Shown here piece after piece: positions 1-6,744 of a stretch of DNA of 9,181 bases; the first letter of the stretch is position 1, and every line of letters starts with the position of its first letter. Source of the DNA: Alphaproteobacteria bacterium (GTDB taxonomy: Bacteria; Pseudomonadota; Alphaproteobacteria; Sphingomonadales; Sphingomonadaceae); contig JAQGLD010000494.1 in NCBI GenBank assembly GCA_028293055.1, positions 1 to 9,181 of the forward strand. The letters are read 5' to 3'. A program made the position numbers and the translations under genes. The notes beneath the pieces were generated by a model. That model saw only the letters and a program-made list of their open reading frames with translations. It did not search any database and was not told where the DNA came from.

Positions 1-164
1 TTCGCTCGGATCAGCAGCACCCGGATTTCGTCGTCGCGCTCCAGCCGCTCGGCGGCGGAGGCGACCGCGTCGAGCATTTCCAGAGTCAGCGCGTTGAGTT
101 TCTCGGGCCGGTCGAAGACCAGCTCGAGCAGGGGTCCGCTTTGGGTCAGCGCGGCATCGGCCAC
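1..164 (-). CDS. Enoyl-CoA hydratase/isomerase family protein (crotonase), N-terminal fragment
   Basis: The first 54 codons of a crotonase-fold protein are visible; the rest lies beyond the left edge. Read leftward from a GTG at 164, the translation includes LLELVFDRPEKLNALTLEML, then a helix and the strand IRVLLIRA. This is the usual N-terminus of enoyl-CoA hydratases (the 'RPEKLNALT' signature and the strand preceding the oxyanion-hole loop). The oxyanion-hole and catalytic Glu regions are not in the window, so hydratase, isomerase or hydrolase cannot be separated. The GTG start is chosen because a strong GAGGAG Shine-Dalgarno (171-176) sits 6 nt upstream, and an ATG at 166 in another frame hits a stop after six codons. 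The gene begins 2 nt after the stop of the acyl-CoA dehydrogenase. This implies translational coupling and a role in hydrating the enoyl-CoA that enzyme makes (inference). Confidence 0.88.
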   Translation of the reverse strand, partial: MADAALTQSGPLLELVFDRPEKLNALTLEMLDAVASAAERLERDDEIRVLLIRA

Positions 165-166
165 AT

Positions 167-2371
167 TCAGCTCCTCGATCTCGGCAGGCCCAGCCCGGCC
201 TCAGCAACGAGGCTACGCTGCACTTCGCTGGTTCCCGCGTAAATCGTGCTCGGAATCGCGCGGCGGAACTGGCCTTCGATCCTGTCGAACGGCTTTTCCG
301 TGGAGAGTAGGCTATAGGGCGCTGCGAGCCGCATCAATTCCTCGCCGCAAGCGATGCGAGTCTCGCTTGCGAACAATTTGGTCGAAGGCCCGAAATGCTT
401 GCGCGCATTGTCAGTGGCGACGCCCCAGATGGTCCGAAGGCTGAGGGCTTCGGCGACCTCGATCCGGGTCGCTACCCCCGCAAGCCGGGCGCGAATGTCG
501 GCCTGGCGGATCGGCACCGATCCGTCCGGCCCCGGCGCTGCGGCCCATTCGAGCGCCGCTTCGAACGTCTCGCGCAGCGCGCTGATATAGAATTCGCCGG
601 AGCCCTGCTCGATGGTCAATGCTGCGGCGAGCACCTTGACGCCGCCATTGACCTCGCCGAGCCGATAGGCGTCGGGCACTCGTACATCGTCGTAGAAGGT
701 GGTGTTCGTGCGCTCGCCGCCGACCGTGTCGATCGGGTCGCAGCGATAGCCGGCCTGGTCGAGCGGCACCGCGAAGACCGTGGTCCCGCCATGCTTGCTC
801 TCCTGGCTCGTCCTAGCGATCATCAGCCCGTATTTCGCAATATGACCCTGTGAGGTGAAGATCTTCTGGCCGTTGATCAGCCAGTCGTCGCCATCGCGGG
901 TGGCGGTGGTCCTGGCAGCGAACACGTCGGAGCCGCAGCTCGGCTCGGTGTAGCAGAGACAGCCATAAGCGTCGCCGGAGGCGAGCTCCGGCAGAATCTC
1001 CCTCTTTGCGCGATCGCTTCCGAAATGAATGATCATCTTGCCCAGCATATCGGTCACGGAGAGGACGACATGCGGCCAGGCTTCATCGGCGAACGCCTGG
1101 CGGATCGCAGCGCTCGCCAGCCTGGAGAGGCCGGGGCCGCCCGATTCCTTGGGCCAGTCGGCGTAGAGCACGCCCTTCGCGGCGAGCAATTTGTAGAGGT
1201 CGGGGCTGAAGCCGTCCTCGGAATCGAACACCCACTGACGGCGCTCCGGGGTCAGATAGCCCTTCAGCACCTCGCGAGCGATATCGGCAGCGGCTTCGGC
1301 CTCCGCTGGAAGGGCGAAGTCGAGCCCGGTTTCGCCGGCTTGGGGAAGGGCGGGGGCGGCATTGCCCCACATGCGGTCGCCGACCCGCTCAAGCTCCCTG
1401 GCGGGATCGCCGGCGAGCAGGGACCAGGCGGTAATTCGCCGGAAATAGAGTTGCGCGTCATATTCGTTGGTCATGCCGTAGCCGCCGAATACGCGCATGG
1501 CGCGGATGGCTGCGGTCACCGAAACCTGTGCCGCCCACCACGCGCACATGCTGATCATAGCCGCCGACATGCGGTCGCCGGCTTCGATCCTGGCCATGGT
1601 CCGCCGGATCAGCAAGGACCCGCCTTCCACTTCGACGAAGCTCTCGGCGAGGGGGTGGGCCAGGCCCTGGAAGCTGCCGATCGGTCGGCCGAAGGCTTCG
1701 CGCTCGCGGGCATAATCGGCGGCTTCGACGATGGCCTTGCGCGCTGCTGCGGCTATCGCGGCGGCGTTGAGCAGCTTCCACTCTTCGACCGCGGCCTCGT
1801 AGGCGGCGGCGGCGCCATGGCCGGTCCCAAGGACGCTCGCTTCGCCAGCATTCAGGTCCACCTCTCGCGCCGCGAGGGCGCCGATATTGGGCTGCGCCAC
1901 TCCGGCTCCAGACTCGACCATGCGAATCTCGTCCCCGTGCCGAAACACAATCGAGCCTGCCGCCGCGGCCGCGCCGACGACCTGGCGAGGCAGCTCGCTT
2001 GCATCGTAAAGGGCGAGCGCGACAGGCTCGCCGCCGTCCGCGATCCGCCCGAGCAGCTCAGTGGCGCGATCTCCGCCCAGCGCAGCGAGCAGGCGGGCCG
2101 CCACGATCGCGTCGATTCCGGGGATCGAGGCCAGATGCTCGCCCAGCGATTCGGCGACGATGACCGCATCGAACAGGGAGGCACCGGCGCCGCCCTCGGC
2201 CTCGGGCACTCGCAGCAAAGGCAAACCGAGCTGCTGGAACGTCGTCCAGAGCGCCGGGTCGAAGCCGGTCGCTTCCGCGGCGCGGATCCGGGCGGGCGAC
2301 GATTCCTTCGCCAGCGCCTTGTCGACCGCGTCCTTGAGCATCGCCTGTTCGTCGGACGGAGATAGATTCAT
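167..2371 (-). CDS. Tandem two-module acyl-CoA dehydrogenase (FadE34-like fusion)
   Basis: 734 aa, about twice a usual acyl-CoA dehydrogenase (380-400 aa). It should oxidise an acyl-CoA to the 2-enoyl-CoA using FAD. The N-terminal module (about 1-340) has the alpha-helical start, a shrunken middle beta domain, and a C-terminal bundle with the FAD-contacting AREREAFGRPIGSFQ segment (221-235), followed by FGGYGMTNEYD (295-305). The C-terminal module (about 355-734) has a full beta domain with YTEPSCGSDV (474-483) and GQKIFTSQGH (501-510), and ends with PSTIYAGTSEVQR (707-719). It lacks an obvious R-x-x-FG motif. At the MCAD catalytic-Glu position it has Ala712 (YAGTSE), so Glu588 in LTIEQG is the likelier base. 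The fused layout matches the known FadE34 type of steroid side-chain dehydrogenases, which equal an alpha2beta2 pair joined in one chain. Its ATG overlaps the ligase stop (ATGA). Family is certain; substrate is not. Confidence 0.95.
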   Translation of the reverse strand: MNLSPSDEQAMLKDAVDKALAKESSPARIRAAEATGFDPALWTTFQQLGLPLLRVPEAEGGAGASLFDAVIVAESLGEHLASIPGIDAIVAARLLAALGGDRATELLGRIADGGEPVALALYDASELPRQVVGAAAAAGSIVFRHGDEIRMVESGAGVAQPNIGALAAREVDLNAGEASVLGTGHGAAAAYEAAVEEWKLLNAAAIAAAARKAIVEAADYAREREAFGRPIGSFQGLAHPLAESFVEVEGGSLLIRRTMARIEAGDRMSAAMISMCAWWAAQVSVTAAIRAMRVFGGYGMTNEYDAQLYFRRITAWSLLAGDPARELERVGDRMWGNAAPALPQAGETGLDFALPAEAEAAADIAREVLKGYLTPERRQWVFDSEDGFSPDLYKLLAAKGVLYADWPKESGGPGLSRLASAAIRQAFADEAWPHVVLSVTDMLGKMIIHFGSDRAKREILPELASGDAYGCLCYTEPSCGSDVFAARTTATRDGDDWLINGQKIFTSQGHIAKYGLMIARTSQESKHGGTTVFAVPLDQAGYRCDPIDTVGGERTNTTFYDDVRVPDAYRLGEVNGGVKVLAAALTIEQGSGEFYISALRETFEAALEWAAAPGPDGSVPIRQADIRARLAGVATRIEVAEALSLRTIWGVATDNARKHFGPSTKLFASETRIACGEELMRLAAPYSLLSTEKPFDRIEGQFRRAIPSTIYAGTSEVQRSLVAEAGLGLPRSRS
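171..176 (-). promoter_or_regulatory. Ribosome binding site deciding the GTG start of the crotonase fragment
   Basis: On the minus strand GAGGAG lies inside the last codons of the acyl-CoA dehydrogenase, 6 nt before GTG at 164. It is the best Shine-Dalgarno match near this junction and supports a GTG rather than ATG start for the next gene. Confidence 0.6.
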
Positions 2372-4050
2372 GCCTTGATTCCCATGGCTGAGGCGCCGGC
2401 CGCGGCGTCATGCATCGTCCGCGCCCGCTCGCGTAATCCGACCTTGATGATCTTGCCCGCCGGAGTTCTTGGATAATCGTCGACCAGGACGAGGAATTCG
2501 GGAGTCTTGTGGATGGCCGTGCCGACGGAGCGAAAATGCGCCTTGATGGCTTCGAGATCGAGCGCGCCTTCATTCCTGACCCGGACGAACACGCCGACCC
2601 GCTCGCCGAGCCTTTGGTCAGGCCAGCCGACCGCGGCGACCTCTACCACCTCGGGATGCTGCCTGAGGACATCCTCAACCTCCTTGGACGAGATATTCTC
2701 GCCCCCGCGGATGATAATGTCCTTCTTTCGGTCCACGATGGTCAGGAAGCCGTCTTCGTCGAGCACTCCGATATCGCCGGTAAGAAACCAGCCGTCTTCG
2801 GCGAAGCCGGCCGCGTTCAGCACGGGATCGAGATAGCCCTTGCACAGCTCCGGCCCCATCGAGACGATCTCGCCGGGTCCGGTGCCGGTGACGTCGGCGC
2901 CCTCGTCGTCGACCAGGCGGATCGAGATTCCCTCGAGCAACGCGCCGTCGGTCGTCGTCCTCTTCTCGTAGCTATCGTCCGGCGCGGTTCCAGAAATCGT
3001 CGGATGCTCGGTCGATCCGTAACTTCGAGTGCTCGGCCAGCCGAGCTCGTCGCAGCGCTGCATCAGGGTGGGAGCGACATTGGCGGCTCCGACCGACATC
3101 TGCAGACAGCCGTCGGGAAAAAGCGCGTCGGCGTGATCGCAGAAGAATTCGACATGGAAGGGTACGCCGCCGGCGCGATCCGGCCGGTAGAGTTCGCACA
3201 GCTCCAGGGTCAGCGCCTCGTCGAAATGGTCCATCAGGATCATCGGCATTGCCGCCAGGAAGGGCTGCATCTGGCCGATCAGCCCGGCGATGTGCCCGCC
3301 GGGCATCGGCATGAAGCGAGGCCGTCCCTCCGGCGAATGGATTCCCGGGAAGAGCACCATCTCGGTGGCCAGGCTGTGGTGGGTATGGACCACGCCCTTC
3401 GGCGCGGAGGTCGTGCCCGAGGTGAAATTGATCAGGCACGCATCGTCGGGGCTCGCGGAGAGCGCGGGAAGCGGCGCATCGTCCGCCATTGCAAGCAGCT
3501 CTTCCCAACGAGTCACCGGCCGCGACATCGGCCCGTCGCCGAGCACGATCACATGCTCCAGATAGGGCAAATCCGAGAAGGCCTGGATTCGCGCATCATA
3601 ATCGATCTTGCGCCACCGGTCGGGCACGAACAGCGCGCGGGCGCACGTCGTCTCGAGGATGTAGGACATTTCGGCCGGACCATAGGTGTGAACGATCGGC
3701 ACCGCGATCATGCCGAGCCGCCAGGTGGCGAGGAGGGCGACGACCGCCTCGCTCCAATTGGGCAGCTGCATCGCCACGACATCGCCCTCGACCAGGCCGA
3801 GCGCGCGCAGGCCACGGGCAACGACGAGGCTTTCGGCGAGCATCTGGCTGGTCGTCGGAGCGCTCGGGCGCTCGCGCGACCCGAATACCACCTGGATGTC
3901 GGGATCCGCGGCGACCTTGCGTTCGATGATCTGCGGCAGGGTTTCGCCCGTATGCAGACCGTTCTCAAGCCAGGCCTGGCGGAGAGGCGCCCGCTTCAGC
4001 CAATGGTCGGCTGCGTCGAGGGCTTTCAGAGCCTGCGCGATGGGTGTCAT
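2368..4050 (-). CDS. AMP-forming acyl-CoA ligase (acyl-CoA synthetase)
   Basis: 560 aa, a normal length for the ANL (acyl/aryl-CoA synthetase) superfamily. It activates a carboxylic acid with ATP and CoA through an acyl-adenylate. Motifs appear in order: the phosphate loop FTSGTTSAPKG (209-219), YGSTEHPT (344-351) for adenine/acyl contacts, GWFLTGDIG (420-428) with the ribose-binding Asp426, the hinge VDRKKDIIIRGGENISS (439-455), and PAGKI (530-534) with the C-terminal catalytic Lys533. The TSGTT and YGSTE context resembles cyclohexanecarboxylate-CoA and medium/long-chain fatty acid ligases more than acetyl-CoA synthetase; the exact acid is unknown. The start is supported by GGAGAG (4056-4061) 5 nt upstream of ATG. 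It follows the TonB receptor after a 103-nt gap on the same strand and overlaps the dehydrogenase by 4 nt, so it most likely supplies the CoA thioester for that enzyme. Confidence 0.95.
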   Translation of the reverse strand: MTPIAQALKALDAADHWLKRAPLRQAWLENGLHTGETLPQIIERKVAADPDIQVVFGSRERPSAPTTSQMLAESLVVARGLRALGLVEGDVVAMQLPNWSEAVVALLATWRLGMIAVPIVHTYGPAEMSYILETTCARALFVPDRWRKIDYDARIQAFSDLPYLEHVIVLGDGPMSRPVTRWEELLAMADDAPLPALSASPDDACLINFTSGTTSAPKGVVHTHHSLATEMVLFPGIHSPEGRPRFMPMPGGHIAGLIGQMQPFLAAMPMILMDHFDEALTLELCELYRPDRAGGVPFHVEFFCDHADALFPDGCLQMSVGAANVAPTLMQRCDELGWPSTRSYGSTEHPTISGTAPDDSYEKRTTTDGALLEGISIRLVDDEGADVTGTGPGEIVSMGPELCKGYLDPVLNAAGFAEDGWFLTGDIGVLDEDGFLTIVDRKKDIIIRGGENISSKEVEDVLRQHPEVVEVAAVGWPDQRLGERVGVFVRVRNEGALDLEAIKAHFRSVGTAIHKTPEFLVLVDDYPRTPAGKIIKVGLRERARTMHDAAAGASAMGIKA

Positions 4051-4153
4051 CCAGTCTCTCCGTCAGCCACGCTTTTCACTTCCGCGACGGACCGACCGCG
4101 CGGCCTTGCCGGAAGGGGCCGTCGCGTCCGCCTCATCTTCCGCGGCGGCGCTC
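4051..4153 (-). other. Intergenic gap between TonB receptor and acyl-CoA ligase
   Basis: 103 nt separate the receptor stop (TAG) from the ligase ATG on the same strand. It carries the ligase ribosome binding site near 4056-4061. A short imperfect stem (GGCC...GGCC around 4105-4125) is present, but no T-run follows, so I do not call a terminator. Read-through or a separate ligase promoter are both possible; I see no convincing -35/-10 pair. Confidence 0.4.
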
Positions 4154-6565
4154 CTAATTGCCCTTTCCGAACGGGAAGCGCAGCTCGGCGCCGATCATCC
4201 GCGGCGGGCCGGGCCAGCGGCTGGCGAAGCCGAGCGCGTTGACGAGCGCGAAGCTGCCTGCATAATATTTCTTGTCGAGCGCGTTGGTCGCGAACACACC
4301 GATATCGACCCTCGATCCGAAGACATGGCGCCAGTCGGCACGCAGGTTGAGCAGGCCGTATCCGGGTAGCAGGCCGACCTGGTTGAGGCACCATTTCTCG
4401 ATTCCGTTGGGGCCGCAATTCGTCGAATTGGCGTCGGTGGTCTGGAACTTGGTCTGATAGGAATAACCGGCAGTCAGCGACGGTTCGCCGACGCTCTCGG
4501 GTGCCGGAATGTGCAGGGTTCCGTTGAGACTGACCATATGCTTGGGCGCGTAGGAGAAGATCGAGCTGCGATTGTCGACGACCACCAGGCCCCCGGCTGT
4601 GTTGTACGAATTGCTGTAATCGTCATATTTCGAGATGGTCAGCGCGTAGGACGCGTTGAGAGTGAAGATACGGCCGAAGCGCGCCTCTAGTTCGCTCTCC
4701 AGCCCATAGACATGGGCCTTGGCAGCATTGCGATCCTGGGTTCCGGCGACTCCGTTGAGAATCACCGCGATGTTGCGTTGAAGGTCCTTATACTTTCCAT
4801 AATATCCGATCAGATTGAATCGGATCGGAGTGCCGCCGAGGTCGAACTGGTTCTTCGATCCGATTTCGACGTCGTTGACCTTCTCCGGCCGCAAATCGGG
4901 CGTCGTCGCCGAGCGCGCGGCGCCCGAGCGATAGCCGTGGCGATGCGCGACATAGAGCAGGTGATCGGCATCGACCTGATAGTTGACCCCGATGTCCCAG
5001 GTCGGCTCGGTGAACCTCGCTGTCGTTACGAACGAGCAGAGCGAGCGATCGGTGATATTGGCGATCGGGACGCTGACTCCGGATGCCTGGCAGACGAACG
5101 GTGCGGGTATCGCCACGGTCGGCGTGCGCTGCTGGCGCACATGCGAGTTGATCATTCGATCGTCGCGGGTGATGCGGGCTCCGCCGGCAACCGAGAAGCC
5201 GCTGCCGAGATCGACATTGACGTGGGCGAAGGCGGAACGGCTGGAATTCTTGCCGTCATAATCGGTGTAGTTGAGCGGCAGCGCGCGGAACGTCTGCGCA
5301 TTGGTGAAATCGCTTCCCTCCTCGGTCGAGTAGAACAGGCCGGCGACATAGTCGACGGGCCCGCTCTTGCCTTGCAGCTGGAGCTCCTCGCTGAATTGGG
5401 TGCCGTCATAATCGCCGAACGTATTGAGGATGCCGAGCGCCGAGCCGTCGGCGAAGGTGCTGAAATGATTCCGGATGTGGCGATAGGCGATGATGTTCTT
5501 GATCTTCGATTCGCCGAGCAGGCCACCGTTGGTCAACTCTATCGTGGTCGTGTTCTGGATCGACTTCACATTGTCGCGATTCTGCGCCTTGAAGAATTCG
5601 CGATATTCGTAAAAGCCGAGGGCATTGGCTGCATTCACCTCGGCGACGAATCCGGGCGCAAGCGCTGGAACCGGCACCGCGGAAGCCAGCGCATAGCTGA
5701 TCTTGGGCTGAAAGCCGAGCACGTTGGAGTGGAACAGGGTACCGATGAAATCGGTGGTGATTCCGTCCGATGGCTGTACTCGCAGGGAGATACGGTAGGA
5801 TTCGTTGTGCTCGTCCCAGCTCTTCTCGCCCGGGCGCAGCGTGTTCGAGAAATAGCCGTCGCGGCGGTAGATCTTGCCGGCGAAGCGCAAGGCCACCTTG
5901 TCCTCGATTGGCAGGTTGAGCGCCATTTCGACCGAACGCATGCCGAAATCGCCGCCCGAAACATCGACATAGCCGCCGAGATCATGCGTGGGGGACTTTG
6001 GCGTGATCAGGATTGCGCCGCCGGTGGTGTTTCGACCGAACAGAGTTCCCTGCGGCCCCTTGAGGACCTGCACCGACTCGATGTCGAAAAGGGATTGCGG
6101 CGTGCCGGCGGCGCGGGACTGGCCGACCTCGGCGAAATAGACGACGATCGCCGGATCGCTCTGAATTCGGGTCGCGGCGGCACGCTGGCCGCGGATCTGG
6201 TAGGCAGGGCGGGTGCTGCCGAGCGCGGTCGGGGTGACGGTCAGGCCGGGCGCGACCCGCGGCAGATCGACGAGGCTTACGATATTCTGTTCGCGGATCG
6301 TCTGGGGAGAGACTGCGATGACCGAGACCGGGACTCGCTGGGCGCTTTCCTCCTTGCGCCGTGCCGTGACAACGATGTCTCCGAGCCCGGTATCGGCATT
6401 GTCGGTCGCGGCGGTCTCTGTTTTGGGGGCGGCGTCGGCCTTCGCCGCAGCCGGATCGGCGGGCGCGGATTGCGCCGAGGCGGGTGCCGCCCAGAAGCAC
6501 GCCAGGCTCGAACAGGCCAGGAGCATGGTCTTGCGATGATGACGCGCCTGCCGATTGATGTGCAT
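4154..6565 (-). CDS. TonB-dependent outer-membrane receptor
   Basis: 803 aa from the chosen start, a usual size for this family. An outer-membrane beta-barrel gated by an N-terminal plug and energised by TonB-ExbB-ExbD imports a bulky ligand. Residues 1-31 form a signal peptide: a basic start (RQARHHRK), a hydrophobic core, then PASA with cleavage before Gln32. An Ala/Asp/Pro-rich linker follows, then a TonB box-like DIVVTARR (63-70). The plug has VPVSVIAVSPQTI (78-90), IRGQR (124-128) and VQVLKGPQGTLFGRNTTGGAI (165-185), all hallmark plug motifs. The remainder shows alternating aromatic beta-strands and ends in a typical terminal strand (GAELRFPF) plus four residues. I prefer ATG at 6565 over the one at 6586 because GGAGGGG sits 6 nt before it and the signal peptide then starts correctly. 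Its place ahead of acyl-CoA genes suggests uptake of their substrate rather than a siderophore (inference). Confidence 0.95.
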   Translation of the reverse strand: MHINRQARHHRKTMLLACSSLACFWAAPASAQSAPADPAAAKADAAPKTETAATDNADTGLGDIVVTARRKEESAQRVPVSVIAVSPQTIREQNIVSLVDLPRVAPGLTVTPTALGSTRPAYQIRGQRAAATRIQSDPAIVVYFAEVGQSRAAGTPQSLFDIESVQVLKGPQGTLFGRNTTGGAILITPKSPTHDLGGYVDVSGGDFGMRSVEMALNLPIEDKVALRFAGKIYRRDGYFSNTLRPGEKSWDEHNESYRISLRVQPSDGITTDFIGTLFHSNVLGFQPKISYALASAVPVPALAPGFVAEVNAANALGFYEYREFFKAQNRDNVKSIQNTTTIELTNGGLLGESKIKNIIAYRHIRNHFSTFADGSALGILNTFGDYDGTQFSEELQLQGKSGPVDYVAGLFYSTEEGSDFTNAQTFRALPLNYTDYDGKNSSRSAFAHVNVDLGSGFSVAGGARITRDDRMINSHVRQQRTPTVAIPAPFVCQASGVSVPIANITDRSLCSFVTTARFTEPTWDIGVNYQVDADHLLYVAHRHGYRSGAARSATTPDLRPEKVNDVEIGSKNQFDLGGTPIRFNLIGYYGKYKDLQRNIAVILNGVAGTQDRNAAKAHVYGLESELEARFGRIFTLNASYALTISKYDDYSNSYNTAGGLVVVDNRSSIFSYAPKHMVSLNGTLHIPAPESVGEPSLTAGYSYQTKFQTTDANSTNCGPNGIEKWCLNQVGLLPGYGLLNLRADWRHVFGSRVDIGVFATNALDKKYYAGSFALVNALGFASRWPGPPRMIGAELRFPFGKGN

Positions 6566-6571
6566 ATTGAT

Positions 6572-6578
6572 CCCCTCC
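6572..6578 (-). promoter_or_regulatory. Ribosome binding site deciding the start of the TonB receptor
   Basis: Minus-strand GGAGGGG is 6 nt upstream of ATG at 6565, optimal spacing. The in-frame ATG at 6586 lies upstream of this site and has no comparable Shine-Dalgarno, so the shorter N-terminus is preferred. Confidence 0.7.
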
Positions 6579-6646
6579 GCCCGCATGCTCTCGCCATCGT
6601 ATTTGAGCTGCGGTCATGCGGGGTATCGACCGGCCGCTCCCGGCAC

Positions 6647-6652
6647 TTGAGA
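6647..6652 (+). promoter_or_regulatory. Candidate -35 element for the rightward crotonase gene
   Basis: TTGAGA resembles the -35 consensus and lies between two half-sites of the array. The best downstream match is CTTATC (6672-6677), 19 nt away, which is a weak -10 with long spacing. A leaderless or activator-dependent promoter is possible. Low confidence. Confidence 0.2.
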
Positions 6653-6660
6653 TGCACCGG

Positions 6661-6666
6661 ATTATG
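6661..6666 (-). promoter_or_regulatory. Candidate -10 element for the TonB receptor operon
   Basis: Minus-strand CATAAT matches the sigma-70 -10 consensus at five of six positions. It lies about 95 nt ahead of the receptor ATG and inside the central palindrome of the four-half-site array. No good -35 hexamer is found 16-18 nt upstream, which is common for activated or weak promoters. This is a prediction only. Confidence 0.3.
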
Positions 6667-6744
6667 GTGCGCTTATCGTGCCCGGCCGGTGCGGCCAGCG
6701 AGTCCCCTTGGGAGGGACCCCCATCGCAGCTTCGGGGCCGTAGA

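Larger units (their letters stand above)
6639..6685. promoter_or_regulatory. Candidate operator: symmetric array of four half-sites in the divergent region
   Basis: On the plus strand: GGCAC (6642-6646), GCACC (6654-6658), GGTGC (6666-6670) and GTGCC (6678-6682), each separated by exactly 7 nt. The inner two are reverse complements of each other, as are the outer two, around a common centre at 6662. The outer pair extends by CC/GG with one mismatch. The GCAC cores on each side are 11 bp apart, about one helical turn, so they would lie on one DNA face. A regulator binding as two dimers (for example of the TetR, GntR or MarR kind) would fit; the actual regulator is unknown and no regulator gene lies in the window. 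Confidence 0.5.

Noticed and set aside
1025..2365. 446-codon open frame antisense to the tandem dehydrogenase
   Set aside because: No family motif and His/Gly/Arg-rich composition; fully explained by the complementary codon pattern of the real gene.
167..2371. Frameshift or assembly fusion joining two separate dehydrogenase genes
   Set aside because: The two modules are in one continuous frame with a plausible linker (about 335-360), and complementary loss of motifs in each half fits a genuine fusion of FadE34 type.
4095..4130. GC-rich imperfect stem as a terminator after the TonB receptor
   Set aside because: The stem is interrupted and no T-run follows on the minus strand, so it does not meet the pattern of an intrinsic terminator.
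2509..4242. 577-codon open frame antisense to the acyl-CoA ligase
   Set aside because: It shadows a ligase with all its motifs, has no domain signature, and shows repetitive charged composition typical of antisense frames.
6566..6744. Riboswitch or small RNA gene in the divergent region
   Set aside because: No recognisable riboswitch core or sRNA with terminator; the symmetry is better explained as protein-binding half-sites.
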